NCBI RefSeq assembly: GCF_001315105.1
Contig: NZ_BAZR01000031.1
Location: forward strand, 1 to 64,000
Reading direction: 5' to 3'
Source of the DNA: Paenibacillus sp. JCM 10914
GTDB lineage: Bacteria > Bacillota > Bacilli > Paenibacillales > Paenibacillaceae
DNA length: 64,000 nucleotides
The notes beneath the pieces were generated by a model. It made no database searches and was not told the DNA's origin. It worked only from the letters and a program-made list of their open reading frames with translations. Positions 45,582 through 55,984 of this stretch are shown here, piece by piece; the stretch's first letter is position 1; each line of letters begins with the position of its first letter. The translations under genes and the position numbers were made by a program.

Positions 45582-46910
45582 GTGTGGCAGGCTGCCTTGG
45601 AAACACTGGAACAATTTCTAAAGTACGGTATGGATGCAGGGTTACAACTGCTGACACAGCCCTTTTATTATATTTCGATTTTGTTTGTCATGTTGGTATA
45701 CCGAAGACAGGTGCTGCTTGAGCGTAAGCTGTTCCACGTCAAGTTGCATTCCTGGGGGATGCAGACCTGGAGAACGGTTCTTGGCGGCTTGATAGCCGGC
45801 ATTGGAGTGTCTCTGATCGTTGCTTTTCTGGGCGTTACATTAACTTTGGGCGCGATTCTATGCATCTGGGTGACATCTCTTATTCTTATGTTGTTTCATA
45901 TACGATATCTATGCTTTGCTTATTCGATCGGCCTGCTAGGTATCATCCAGTTCGGTTTAAGCTGGTTTCCGAATTGGCAGCCAACAGGTTGGACCGAGAC
46001 GGTGGTTTCCACGATCCTGAGTTTAAATATTCCGGCGCTGTTGGCTTTGGCTGCAATCCTTCATTTTGCTGAAGCGCTGCTGGTCAGGTTACAGGGAGCA
46101 GGTTTCGCTACACCTTTATTTCTACAGGGCAAGCGTGGGAAGCTGGTAGGCGGATATCATATGCAGAGTTTCTGGCCGCTGCCGTTGTTTCTTCTGGTGC
46201 CTGCAAGCAGTGGAGGCGGCACGCTGCCATGGACACCGTTCTTTGGTGGGGACGCATGGAGCGGAGGGTTCATGATGATGGCGCTGCCTGTTGTCATCGG
46301 TTTTGGCGAAATGACGCAGAGTATGCTAACGCAGGAGAAAGCAAACATTACATCAAAGCGTCTTATTTTCTACGGAGCCATTGTGCTCGCTCTCAGCCTG
46401 CTCGCTGACTGGTGGGCGCCGCTGATGATCGTAGCTGCGCTGGCTACACTGATCCTGCACGAAGGCTTAGTATGGTACAGCCGATACGAAGAACAACAGC
46501 GAAGCCCAATCTACGTGCATCCCGTGCGCGGTTTACGTGTACTGGCGGTATTGCCGGACAGTCCTGCTCACGAGCTCGGTATTCTGCCCGGCGAAACGAT
46601 ACTGAAGGTTAATGGTACCCTGATTCATAATAAGGAGCAGTTGCATGGCGCATTGCGGCAGAGCCCGGCCTTCTGCAAGTTGGAGGTTCAGAATCATGAC
46701 GGGGAGAGTAAATTTCTGCAGCGAGCCATTTATGACGGTGATCATCATCAGCTTGGTGCCATTGTGGCACCGGACCCGCGAGATGATATAGCAGTCGGTC
46801 TGAAGCCGGTGAGTTTATTCGCACTTTTGGCGAATAAACTTCATATCCGGAACAAACGAAGTTCGGCAGCGGCAAGAGAAATCGCAGTAACTTCTGAAAG
46901 TGTGGACTAA
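45582..46910 (+). CDS. minJ: MinJ-like polytopic membrane protein with PDZ domain
   Basis: 442 residues from GTG 45582; GAAGGAG touches this codon, so TTG 45597 (METLEQFLKYG) is a reasonable alternative. There are about seven or eight membrane segments between residues 25 and 300 (for example TVLGGLIAGIGVSLIVAFLG). A C-terminal PDZ domain covers about 305-395 (VRGLRVLAVLPDSPAHELGI, LPGETILKVNGTLI). In B. subtilis MinJ (YvjD), encoded downstream of ctpB, bridges DivIVA and MinD and restricts division to mid-cell. Position and architecture agree, although sequence conservation in this family is low. Confidence 0.78.
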   Translation: MWQAALETLEQFLKYGMDAGLQLLTQPFYYISILFVMLVYRRQVLLERKLFHVKLHSWGMQTWRTVLGGLIAGIGVSLIVAFLGVTLTLGAILCIWVTSLILMLFHIRYLCFAYSIGLLGIIQFGLSWFPNWQPTGWTETVVSTILSLNIPALLALAAILHFAEALLVRLQGAGFATPLFLQGKRGKLVGGYHMQSFWPLPLFLLVPASSGGGTLPWTPFFGGDAWSGGFMMMALPVVIGFGEMTQSMLTQEKANITSKRLIFYGAIVLALSLLADWWAPLMIVAALATLILHEGLVWYSRYEEQQRSPIYVHPVRGLRVLAVLPDSPAHELGILPGETILKVNGTLIHNKEQLHGALRQSPAFCKLEVQNHDGESKFLQRAIYDGDHHQLGAIVAPDPRDDIAVGLKPVSLFALLANKLHIRNKRSSAAAREIAVTSESVD

Positions 46911-46934
46911 TTAGAAGAGAAATAATTATAAACC

Positions 46935-46978
46935 AAAAATGTCGGTGCAGGGATATAATGACCCACACCGACATTTTT
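46935..46978. terminator. Bidirectional terminator between minJ and motB
   Basis: AAAAATGTCGGTG (46935-46947) pairs with CACCGACATTTTT (46966-46978). Flanking A and T runs serve both strands. Confidence 0.88.
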
Positions 46979-46997
46979 CTATTCAAGCGTTTGTTCC

Positions 46998-47811
46998 TTA
47001 CTCCTTTAATTGCCGCAGGACCGTGATTTCAACCCGGCGGTTCTTTTGTCTGCCTTCCATGGTGGCATTGTCTCCTGTTGGACGCGTGTCGGCGTAACCC
47101 GCATATTGGAAGCCTGCCGGATTGAGATCGCCGACTTCAAGGAAGAATCTTAGCACGGACATTGCGCGCGCGCCGGAGAGCTCCCAATTGTCTTTATAAC
47201 TGGAGTTGCTGCCGACAGGTACGTTATCTGTATGACCTTCAATGCTGATGATGGAATCAAGGTCGCCGAAGAGGTGGAGAGTTTGCTAAGCACTGGCGCG
47301 GCTCCTGGTTTAAGATCCGCTCTGCTACATCAAACAGAAACCGGTCGCTTAATGTAATGGCGATCCCTTGCGGCTCGTCCGCAATGAATATATCCTCTTC
47401 GAGTTGGTTGTCGGCTACATATTGACGTATAACCTCCATGAACCCGGCGAGTTCTTCCTCCTGCGCCCGGAAGGCGAGTTCTCGCTGGCTTAATGGCTCT
47501 TCTCCCTTGGGTGTCTCTGGCTCGGTCGGCTCGACGGTCGGAGGAGGATTCTTATGCTTTTCCGTATCGGCTGTCCCTGTTACTCCCGATCCCATCTCCA
47601 GCACACTGTCTCCGCTCTTAAAGGTGGATTGAAGCGCATGCGTGACCAACTCATACTTTTCGGTGTCCAGCCGGCTCATGGCATACATAACCACGAAGAA
47701 GATGAGAAGCAGCGTAATCAGATCGGCGTATGTAATCATCCAGCGGTCACGTTGATCATGTTGGTGGTTACGATTTCTACGCAGTCGTTGCCTTCTATTC
47801 GGCTGTTTCAT
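46998..47811 (-). CDS. motB: MotB, flagellar stator protein (two frame breaks)
   Basis: ATG 47811 lies within the end of motA, after GAGGGGGA. Residues 25-45 form the single membrane helix, with the proton-binding aspartate in WMITYADLITLLLIFFVVMY. The frame drifts after ERILN. GAAPVLSKLST is found in a second frame, and GDLDSIISIEGHTDNVPVGS plus the OmpA-like peptidoglycan-binding end (GRQKNRRVEITVLRQLKE) in a third. Adding one base near 47310 and one near 47275 restores a protein of 271 residues. MotB anchors the MotA proton channel to peptidoglycan. Sequencing error is likely, since both sites are short homopolymers. Confidence 0.92.
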
Positions 47812-48589
47812 GCGCAATCCCCCTCGAAGACGGGATATTGGCACTGCCGCCGGAAGCGAAGGAGGTCAGCTTTTTGCGAATCAACAGCGGATGCTCCCCG
47901 TTCTGTACCGACACGACTCCTTCGAGTATCAGCTCCATATTCGCAATTTCTTCTTCAGAACGTGCTTTAATCTTCGATGCAATGGGCAAAAAGATAATAT
48001 TGGCACTGACTACGCCGTACAACGTAGCTGTAAATGCGACGGCAATGGACGAGCCAAGGTCTGTCGGGCTTTGCAGGCTTCCGAGCACGTGGATCAACCC
48101 CATGACCGTACCGATAATGCCCATCGTCGGAGCGTAGCCGCCGGCTGATTCGAAGATCTTGGCATAACCTTCATGCTTTTGCTCGGCTGCCGTGATTTCA
48201 AGCTCCAGGATTTGACGAACGGTCTCGGGATCGGAGCCGTCTACCACCATCTGCATGCCCTCGTTAAGAAAAGGGTCGCTATGTTCCGACGAGATCCGCT
48301 CCAATGCAAGCACACCGTCTTTGCGAGCGATGACCGACATTTCGACGATAGAATCGATGAGTTCGTCAGATGAGCGGTCGCTGCGGCCGAAGGCCAGCTT
48401 TAGCGCAGCGGGAATGGTCCGCAGTCTGGCCAGTGGGAAGCTGATCATCACAGCGGCGAAGGTGCCCCCGAATACAATGAGGGCAGCAGCCCCCTGCAGC
48501 AAACCGCTGATGTGCCCGCCTTCCCATAAGAAACCACCGATCAATGCAGCTAAGCCGGCAATTATACCTAATATGATTGTTATATCCAC
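47795..48589 (-). CDS. motA: MotA, flagellar stator proton-channel protein
   Basis: 264 residues, GTG start with AAGGAGATG upstream. There are four membrane segments: near 3-20, 32-50 (AALIVFGGTFAAVMISFPLA), 150-170 (APTMGIIGTVMGLIHVLGSL) and 180-205 (GSSIAVAFTATLYGVVSANI). A cytoplasmic loop between the second and third carries charged residues that touch FliG. The prolines flanking the channel (YAPTMG, FLPIAS) are conserved. MotA and MotB form the stator that couples ion flow to rotation. It overlaps motB by 17 bases and is transcribed away from uvrB. Confidence 0.96.
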   Translation of the reverse strand: MDITIILGIIAGLAALIGGFLWEGGHISGLLQGAAALIVFGGTFAAVMISFPLARLRTIPAALKLAFGRSDRSSDELIDSIVEMSVIARKDGVLALERISSEHSDPFLNEGMQMVVDGSDPETVRQILELEITAAEQKHEGYAKIFESAGGYAPTMGIIGTVMGLIHVLGSLQSPTDLGSSIAVAFTATLYGVVSANIIFLPIASKIKARSEEEIANMELILEGVVSVQNGEHPLLIRKKLTSFASGGSANIPSSRGIAHETAE

Positions 48590-48829
48590 GATGTAGTATC
48601 ATCTCCTTGAGGTAGTAGTCTTATATACTTATCATTTGTATAGATGAATCTTTTGCCATTGAATACAAATGGTTTGCATCAAAAAAGGGAAGGAGTATAA
48701 TGGGACGGGAACAGATATTCTTATTCCTTAATCATTAGACCACTAATTTCCCAATAGTATATCATCGGGAAGTTTCGACATATCTTTTAGCCTGTTTTAT
48801 ATTTTAGATTATGAGGGTGATGAAGGACA

Positions 48830-50818
48830 ATGAGCGATTTAGTAATCAGTACCAAATCTTTTGAGATTGAGTCTGAATTTCAGCCGCAGGGTGATCAACC
48901 CTCGGCTATTGATGCGTTGGTCGAAGGATTAAACCAAGGCAAGAAACATCAGACCCTGCTCGGTGCAACAGGAACGGGGAAGACCTTTACGATTGCGCAG
49001 ACCATCGCCCGCGTGAACCGTCCGACACTCGTCATTGCACATAACAAGACGTTGGCTGCACAGCTGGCCAGTGAGTTCAAGGAGTTCTTCCCCAATAATT
49101 CTGTGGATTATTTCGTCAGCTATTACGACTATTATCAACCGGAAGCCTATATACCGTCATCTGACACTTATATAGAGAAGGATTCTAGTATTAATGAAGA
49201 GATCGATAAGCTTCGTCACTCGGCTACGAGCTCGCTCTTTGAACGGCGCGATGTCATTATCGTTGCGAGCGTATCCTGTATATATGGTCTCGGTTCTCCG
49301 CATGAATATGGCGAATTGCTGCTCTCGCTGCGTGTGGGGATGGAGAAACCGCGAAATCAGATTCTGTCTCGGTTAGTCGATATACAGTATCAGCGCAACG
49401 ACATTAACTTCGTCCGCGGTACGTTTCGTGTACGAGGAGACGTAGTGGAGATCTTCCCGGCTTCGAACGGTGAGCATGCCGTACGGGTGGAACTGTTCGG
49501 TGACGAGATTGAGCGGATTACGGAGATCGACGTGTTGACCGGTGAGCTCATCGGGGAACGTGAACACGTAGCTATCTTCTGCATCTCACTTCGTTACCCG
49601 CGAGGAGACGATGCGGGTGGCAATTGTGAATATTGAGCGGGAACTGGAAGAGCGTTTGGAGCTGCTGCGATCTGAAGGGAAACTGCTGGAGGCTCAGCGT
49701 CTGGAACAGCGTACCCGTTACGACATCGAGATGATGAAGGAAGTTGGGTTCTGCTCCGGAATCGAGAATTATTCTGGACCGTTGACATTCCGGGAACGAG
49801 GTGCGACACCTTACACTCTTCTCGATTACTTTCCAGACGACATGCTGTTTGTCATCGATGAATCGCATGTAACCTTGCCGCAGATTCGCGCGATGTATAA
49901 CGGTGACCGTGCCCGTAAGACGGTACTCGTGGATCATGCTTCCGCCTGGAATCAGCTCTCGACAATCGTCCGCTCAAGTTTGAAGAGTTCGAGGACAAGG
50001 TAAATCAGATCGTGTATGTATCGGCAACGCCAGGTCCTTACGAAATAGAGCACTGCGATACGATGGTAGAGCAGATTATACGTCCAACCGGACTGCTTGA
50101 TCCGATTATTGATGTTCGCCCAACGCAAGGGCAGATTGATGATTTGATTAACGAGATCCATGATCGTGTGGCAAGAGACGAGCGAGTGCTGGTCACTACG
50201 CTTACGAAGAAGATGTCAGAGGATCTCACAGACTACTTGAAGGAGATTGGAATTAAGGTGCGTTATATGCACTCGGATATCAAGACACTGGAGCGGATGC
50301 AGATTCTGCGTGACCTGCGACTTGGTACATTCCACGTGCTGGTGGGTATTAACCTTCTACGTGAAGGGCTCGATCTACCAGAAGTCTCTCTAGTAGCCAT
50401 ACTGGATGCCGATAAGGAAGGTTTCCTCCGTTCGGACCGCTCTCTGATCCAAACCATTGGCCGGGCTGCCCGAAATTCAGAGGGCAGGGTTATTATGTAC
50501 GGGGACAAGATAACCGATTCGATGGATCGGGCCATTAAGGAAACGGAACGTCGCCGGAGTATGCAGATTAATTATAATGAAGAGCATGGGATTACACCGC
50601 AGACGATTCGCAAGAAGATACGCGACGTGATTGAAGCAACCAAGGTCGCCGAAGGCAAATCAGACTATCTGGTGGGCGAAGGACAGAAGATGTCGAAGAA
50701 AGATCGCCAAAGTCTGATTCAGCGTCTGGAAGCCGAGATGAAAGACGCTGCGAAGAACCTGCAATTCGAGCGTGCAGCCGAGCTTCGCGATGCTTTGTTG
50801 GAACTGCAGGCAGAGTAA
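48830..50818 (+). CDS. uvrB: UvrB, excinuclease ABC subunit B (two frame breaks)
   Basis: Three consecutive frames spell one UvrB. The first (48830 to about 49576) has Walker [15 protein letters not shown] and the damage-binding hairpin [13 protein letters not shown]. It breaks after EREHVAIF, where two C appear lost. The second frame continues [16 protein letters not shown] and [19 protein letters not shown] to near 49937, where one G appears lost. The third runs from [17 protein letters not shown] to a C-terminal UVR domain. With three bases added the length is 663 residues, as expected. UvrB verifies damage with UvrA and recruits UvrC. An SOS box was not found in the 240-base upstream region. 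Confidence 0.94.
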
Positions 50819-50926
50819 GACCAACGATTCAAGAGGTTCATATCAAGGAGTATGGCCGGTTGGGTCGTTCTCTTTGTGAAATATAAATGACTGATGCATG
50901 CCATTTGGAGTAGGAGATGATATCGT

Positions 50927-53794
50927 TTGGCAATTGAAAACATAGTGATCAAAGGCGCACGTGCACACAATTTGAAGAATATTGACGTTACGATCCCGCG
51001 CGACAAGTTTGTCGTGCTGACCGGACTCAGCGGCTCGGGCAAATCCTCGCTTGCGTTTGATACGATTTATGCCGAGGGTCAGCGTCGGTACGTGGAATCG
51101 TTGTCTGCATATGCCCGTCAGTTTCTAGGACAGATGGAGAAGCCGGACCTAGATTCGATTGAAGGCTTATCACCTGCAATCTCGATTGATCAGAAGACAA
51201 CCAGTCGCAACCCGCGTTCTACCGTCGGAACCGTAACCGAAATCTACGATTATTTGCGTCTGCTCTTTGCCCGGATCGGTCATCCTCATTGTCCGGAGCA
51301 TGGGATTGAGATTACCTCCCAGACCGTAGAACAGATGGTAGACCGAATTATGCAGTATCCGGAGAAGACTCGATTGCAAATTCTGGCTCCGGTCATCTCG
51401 GGACGTAAAGGCGAGCATAAGAGTCTGTTTACTGATATTGCGAAGCAGGGTTTTGTAAGGGTGCGCGTAGATGGTGAATTGCGCGATGTATCAGAGAATA
51501 TCGAGCTGGAGAAGAACAAGAAGCATACGATCGAAGTTGTTGTGGACCGGATCGTGGTCAAGGAAGAGATTGAGGCGCGTCTAGCTGACTCGATTGAGAC
51601 GGCGTTGAACCTGTCAGGTGGTCAGCTGCTGGTAGATATTATGGGTCAGGAAGAGCTGCGCTTCAGCTCGAACTTCGCTTGTCCGATCTGTGGCTTTAGT
51701 ATGGAAGAACTGACGCCAAGAATGTTCTCGTTCAATACGCCGTTTGGCGCTTGCCCGGATTGTGATGGGCTGGGTGTGGAAATGATTGTTGACCCTGAGT
51801 TGTTGGTGCCGGACATGAGCAAGAGCATCGAAGAAGGTGCGTTTCTTGCGTGGAGCGGGGGGACATCAACGTATTACCCCCAATTTCTGAAATCCGTGTG
51901 CGTGCATTATGACATTCCGTTGGATAAACCCGTGAGCACTCTCAGCCAGGAACATATGAACAAGTTGCTCTATGGCACGGGTAAAGAGAAGGTGCATTTC
52001 CGTTACGAGAACGACTTCGGGCAGCGGAAGGAAGCGCACGTAACCTTTGAAGGTATTATTCCGAACCTGGAGCGTCGTTATCGGGATACGAATTCAGATG
52101 GCATTCGTGAATACATCGAAGGCTACATGAGCAGTAAGCCTTGTGATGTATGTAAAGGTCATCGTCTCCGTAAGGAGAGCCTGGCCGTTACGATTAATGA
52201 TCGCAACATGGCTTATGTGACGAGTCTCTCGATCGGGGATTCGCTGAAGTTCTTCGATGGCGTGGAGCTGAGTGAGAAGGAGAAGCAGATCGCTAATCTA
52301 ATCTTGAAGGAGATTCACAGCAGACTAGGATTCCTGGTGAATGTAGGACTCGATTACTTGACGTTAAGCCGTTCGGCGGGTACCCTCTCTGGTGGTGAAG
52401 CACAGCGGATTCGACTGGCTACACAGATTGGTTCTAGTTTGATGGGGGTATTGTACATTTTGGACGAGCCTAGTATCGGATTGCATCAGCGCGATAATGA
52501 CAGATTGATCGCAACACTGGAGCATATGCGTGATTTGGGCAATACCTTGATTGTTGTAGAGCATGACGAAGATACCATGATGGCGGCGGATTATATTATT
52601 GATATTGGGCCAGGAGCTGGCATCCATGGTGGTCAGGTGATCGCCCAAGGAACACCGAAGGAGATTATGGAAGACCCGGCTTCTCTGACTGGGCAGTATT
52701 TGAGTGGTCGCAAATTCATACCGGTTACGGGTAAGCGGCGGAAGACGAATGGTCGCTGGCTGGAGATTAAGGGTGCGAGAGAGAATAATCTCAAGAACAT
52801 TAATGTCAAGATCCCAATCGGTGTATTTACGGCTGTAACTGGTGTTTCTGGATCAGGGAAGTCTACACTTGTTAATGAGATCCTGTATAAGACGTTGGCG
52901 CGCGATCTGAACCGAGCCAAAGTACGTCCGGGTCAATATCGGGAAATGAAGGGGCTTGAGCATATTGAGAAGGTGATTGACATTGATCAATCTCCGATTG
53001 GCCGCACACCGCGTTCCAACCCTGCGACCTATACAGGCGTCTTCGATGATATCCGTGATATATACGCTCAGACGAATGAGGCGAAGATTCGCGGTTACAA
53101 GAAGGGACGCTTCAGCTTTAACGTGAAGGGTGGACGCTGTGAGGCTTGTCGCGGCGACGGCATCATCAAGATCGAAATGCATTTCTTGCCGGACGTCTAC
53201 GTGCCTTGCGAGGTGTGCAAGGGTAAGCGTTATAACCGCGAAACCCTGGAAGTGAAATATAAGGGCAAGAATATCTCCGAGGTGCTGGAGATGACAGTAG
53301 AGAATGCTACTGATTTCTTCCAGAATATACCCAAGATTCATCGTAAGATGCAGACATTGATGGATGTGGGTCTGGGTTATATTACGTTGGGACAGCCTGC
53401 GACTACGCTCTCAGGTGGTGAGGCGCAACGTGTGAAACTGGCATCTGAACTGTACCGTCGCAGCACGGGCAAGACGATGTATATCCTCGATGAGCCAACG
53501 ACAGGCCTGCACGTGGATGATATCGATCGGTTGCTGGTTGTACTTCATCGACTTGTAGATTCCGGGGAATCGGTTCTTGTGATCGAGCATAACCTGGATG
53601 TCATCAAGACCGCCGATTATCTCATCGATCTTGGGCCAGAAGGGGGTAGTGGAGGCGGTACAATTATTGCGACTGGAACTCCCGAGGATCTGGTGAAAGT
53701 GAAGGACTCCTACACAGGCAAGTACTTGAAGCCAATTTTGGAGCGCGATACGAAGCGGACTGCAGCGCTGGAGAAGGTTGGCGCAGCGCAGTAG
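50927..53794 (+). CDS. uvrA: UvrA, excinuclease ABC subunit A
   Basis: 955 residues, TTG start with SD TAGGAG. There are two ABC modules: Walker [11 protein letters not shown] near residue 32 and [10 protein letters not shown] near 641, with signatures [12 protein letters not shown] and [12 protein letters not shown]. Zinc-binding clusters are CPICG ... CPDC (near 254-282) and CEAC ... CEVC (near 740). The intact frame contrasts with uvrB. UvrA dimers scan DNA for bulky lesions and load UvrB. A GC-containing hairpin follows the stop. Confidence 0.98.
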   Translation: MAIENIVIKGARAHNLKNIDVTIPRDKFVVLTGLSGSGKSSLAFDTIYAEGQRRYVESLSAYARQFLGQMEKPDLDSIEGLSPAISIDQKTTSRNPRSTVGTVTEIYDYLRLLFARIGHPHCPEHGIEITSQTVEQMVDRIMQYPEKTRLQILAPVISGRKGEHKSLFTDIAKQGFVRVRVDGELRDVSENIELEKNKKHTIEVVVDRIVVKEEIEARLADSIETALNLSGGQLLVDIMGQEELRFSSNFACPICGFSMEELTPRMFSFNTPFGACPDCDGLGVEMIVDPELLVPDMSKSIEEGAFLAWSGGTSTYYPQFLKSVCVHYDIPLDKPVSTLSQEHMNKLLYGTGKEKVHFRYENDFGQRKEAHVTFEGIIPNLERRYRDTNSDGIREYIEGYMSSKPCDVCKGHRLRKESLAVTINDRNMAYVTSLSIGDSLKFFDGVELSEKEKQIANLILKEIHSRLGFLVNVGLDYLTLSRSAGTLSGGEAQRIRLATQIGSSLMGVLYILDEPSIGLHQRDNDRLIATLEHMRDLGNTLIVVEHDEDTMMAADYIIDIGPGAGIHGGQVIAQGTPKEIMEDPASLTGQYLSGRKFIPVTGKRRKTNGRWLEIKGARENNLKNINVKIPIGVFTAVTGVSGSGKSTLVNEILYKTLARDLNRAKVRPGQYREMKGLEHIEKVIDIDQSPIGRTPRSNPATYTGVFDDIRDIYAQTNEAKIRGYKKGRFSFNVKGGRCEACRGDGIIKIEMHFLPDVYVPCEVCKGKRYNRETLEVKYKGKNISEVLEMTVENATDFFQNIPKIHRKMQTLMDVGLGYITLGQPATTLSGGEAQRVKLASELYRRSTGKTMYILDEPTTGLHVDDIDRLLVVLHRLVDSGESVLVIEHNLDVIKTADYLIDLGPEGGSGGGTIIATGTPEDLVKVKDSYTGKYLKPILERDTKRTAALEKVGAAQ

Positions 53795-53817
53795 AGCAGG
53801 TTCATTGCCAATATAGT

Positions 53818-53855
53818 CCCAAATAGCTTTGGTATAATTACCAAGGCTATTTGGG
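53818..53855. terminator. Hairpin after uvrA
   Basis: CCCAAATAGC (53818-53827) pairs with GCTATTTGGG (53846-53855), and an inner TTGGTA-TAAT-TACCAA extends the stem. No T-run follows, so termination strength is unclear. Confidence 0.6.
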
Positions 53856-53944
53856 CTGTTAGAAGAAATTTATAAACTCCTCCAATTCCTTTGCATCCCA
53901 ATATATGGTATGATTTTGGTGATTTTGATTGTTGGAGGGATTGT

Positions 53945-55351
53945 ATGAAGAGAATGACGCTATCCATTCTGATTGCTGTGACAGCAAGTGCTTTATACAT
54001 CAGCTCACCCACGCCAGCGCATGCCAGCGCTGTGCTATCAAATAGCGAGTATGCACAATCCCACTTTAATGCAGATAAATGGACAAGGACGTCAGATTCG
54101 CAAACCATGATCAACAGACAGGATTTTGTGATCATGCTGGTCGATGTACTGAAGTTGGATGGTATCAAGAGTACACCTGCATCAGAAACGTTCAAGGATG
54201 TGCCTTCCGGTCATTATGCATTTGCTGCAATCGAGACCGCGGTACAAGCCGGGCTTATTCAAGGTGTTGGACAAGGACGATTTGGACTAGAACAACCCAT
54301 AACCAGGCAGGACATGGCTGTAGTATTCTATCGTGCCCTGAAGAAGCTGGAGATAGATCCGGTTCAAGATGAAGATGCGAAGACAGAAGATATCACTCAA
54401 GCTGCACAATATGCCAAAGATGCTGTGGCATATGCGATGAAGACAAGATTATTCCCGGATGTGATCGAGACTTTCGTGCCCCAAGCTACTGTAACATCGG
54501 AAGAGACGATCTCCGTCATATCTAAGTGGTTTAGAACCTATGAGCAGCAATTGCATGTTGAAGGAGACAAGCCGCAGGCGGGTCAGGATCAGACGGATAC
54601 GGTCGAGCCTGGGCAGCGTGAAGGTCCTATTCACGGAGTAGTGACACCAATTGAAATTACGATTCCATCGGCACCGGATGATCTGTTATTTCGATACGGT
54701 AGCGGGGAAATTCTTTTGACATGGACGCAGAAGTATGGCGAAACCTATAACGTTTACTCCAGTTTGGAATCCGGAACAGATTACATTTTACTTGATGGTG
54801 GTAATGATCTGAATGCCGGTTCATTCCTGATCACGGATGTTTTTCAGTCAGAGGAAACATTTTATGTGGTGGAAGCTGTTAATTCAGCCGGAAAGAGTCA
54901 TTTTTCCAATGAAGTTTCAAACCGTCCGCATAAAGTAAGTAGTCTTCAGGCTATCCTAAATGAGGAAGAGGAATCCATAAATTTGACATGGTCCGATTCC
55001 CAGGTGGATGTTCATTACAACGTATACTACATAAGTCCAGACGGAGTTCATTATCGACTGAATGATGAATTTATCGGAAGACCTGAGTATGTCATCGCCA
55101 ATCGAAATTTATTATCTGGCCGCTCCGGTAAGTACACGATCTATGTGGTAGCTTTAAATGGTTTAAAAATGATCAGTGACCGGTCCAACGAAATCGTGCT
55201 GCACGTCAAGAAAGAGCCGGAGGATCGATTGACTATAATGGACCCTTCCGTAGCGGAGCCGAGTGATGATCTGGATGACGAGCCGCCGGTGATAACCGTA
55301 CCCGGGACGATTGTTCCCGCCCAGCCGTATCAGCACGGAGAGCCAAGTTGA
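53945..55351 (+). CDS. Secreted protein with SLH-like and fibronectin III-like domains
   Basis: ATG 53945 with SD GGAGGG, 468 residues. A signal peptide (1-28) ends near THAHAS-type residues (TPAHAS). Residues 55-210 contain divergent SLH repeats (FKDVPSGHYAFAAIETAVQA, then GLIQGVGQGRFGLEQPITRQ), which hold proteins to cell-wall polymers. Two fibronectin III-like beta domains follow (about 238-335 and 336-430). An acidic, proline-rich tail ends the protein. It is probably a surface-attached protein of unknown partner. It sits alone between uvrA and a small membrane-protein gene. Confidence 0.8.
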   Translation: MKRMTLSILIAVTASALYISSPTPAHASAVLSNSEYAQSHFNADKWTRTSDSQTMINRQDFVIMLVDVLKLDGIKSTPASETFKDVPSGHYAFAAIETAVQAGLIQGVGQGRFGLEQPITRQDMAVVFYRALKKLEIDPVQDEDAKTEDITQAAQYAKDAVAYAMKTRLFPDVIETFVPQATVTSEETISVISKWFRTYEQQLHVEGDKPQAGQDQTDTVEPGQREGPIHGVVTPIEITIPSAPDDLLFRYGSGEILLTWTQKYGETYNVYSSLESGTDYILLDGGNDLNAGSFLITDVFQSEETFYVVEAVNSAGKSHFSNEVSNRPHKVSSLQAILNEEEESINLTWSDSQVDVHYNVYYISPDGVHYRLNDEFIGRPEYVIANRNLLSGRSGKYTIYVVALNGLKMISDRSNEIVLHVKKEPEDRLTIMDPSVAEPSDDLDDEPPVITVPGTIVPAQPYQHGEPS

Positions 55352-55575
55352 CATGGAAGTCAGAAGTGACTGATTGTCATGAGTACCATCGAATAGCAGT
55401 AAACCAAGGCGATATCCAAGTGCAAACCGCATCAAAATGGATTGAAAATAAGAAATTTCTATGACTTTTTTTCAATTATGGGCGTATGGGGCTTGCATCT
55501 GGACGGGCACATGGATAACATATAAGAAGATATGCAAAAATGCCGGAGATAGATACTCAAGAGGAGGTACGTTCC

Positions 55576-55785
55576 ATGATCATTGCAGCAGCTGCGGATG
55601 CAAGCGCGACGTTTAAGCATTTCGATATTTTCATGATCCTGTTTACGATTCTGATCTTTGTTGGTGTGGTTCGTTTGCTGATGGCCCGCCAAAAAAATAA
55701 ATTCGCAATCGCTTTCGGTCTTGTCAGCTTGTTTGTGTTCCTGTATTCTGACTACGCCATGGTGATGAACTGGATTAACAATTAG
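55576..55785 (+). CDS. Small membrane protein, DUF2759-like
   Basis: ATG 55576 with SD GAGGAGGT gives 69 residues with two membrane helices (FDIFMILFTILIFVGVVRLL and FAIAFGLVSLFVFLYSDYAM) joined by a short positive loop (MARQKNK). Size and layout resemble the DUF2759 family of Bacilli (YqgW); the match is by pattern only. Function is unknown. It is followed by a terminator. The 224 bases upstream contain no other gene. Confidence 0.7.
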   Translation: MIIAAAADASATFKHFDIFMILFTILIFVGVVRLLMARQKNKFAIAFGLVSLFVFLYSDYAMVMNWINN

Positions 55786-55812
55786 CGCCCCATAATTTCA
55801 TACATACAAACA

Positions 55813-55850
55813 AGACACCTTCTGCTGCTGCAGTGTGAGGTGTCTTTTTG
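55813..55850 (+). terminator. Terminator after the DUF2759-like gene
   Basis: AGACACCT (55813-55820) pairs with AGGTGTCT (55838-55845), followed by TTTTT. Confidence 0.85.
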
Positions 55851-55984
55851 TGTTGGTCGCGCTTGTTACGCAACGGGAGTTCAAGAAAGATAGGACTAGA
55901 AGCAATGGTTGAAATTGGAAGAATATGATAGATTGAAGAAGCATGATGGATAAAGGATGGGACAGGGGAGGAACAGGTGAGTAC

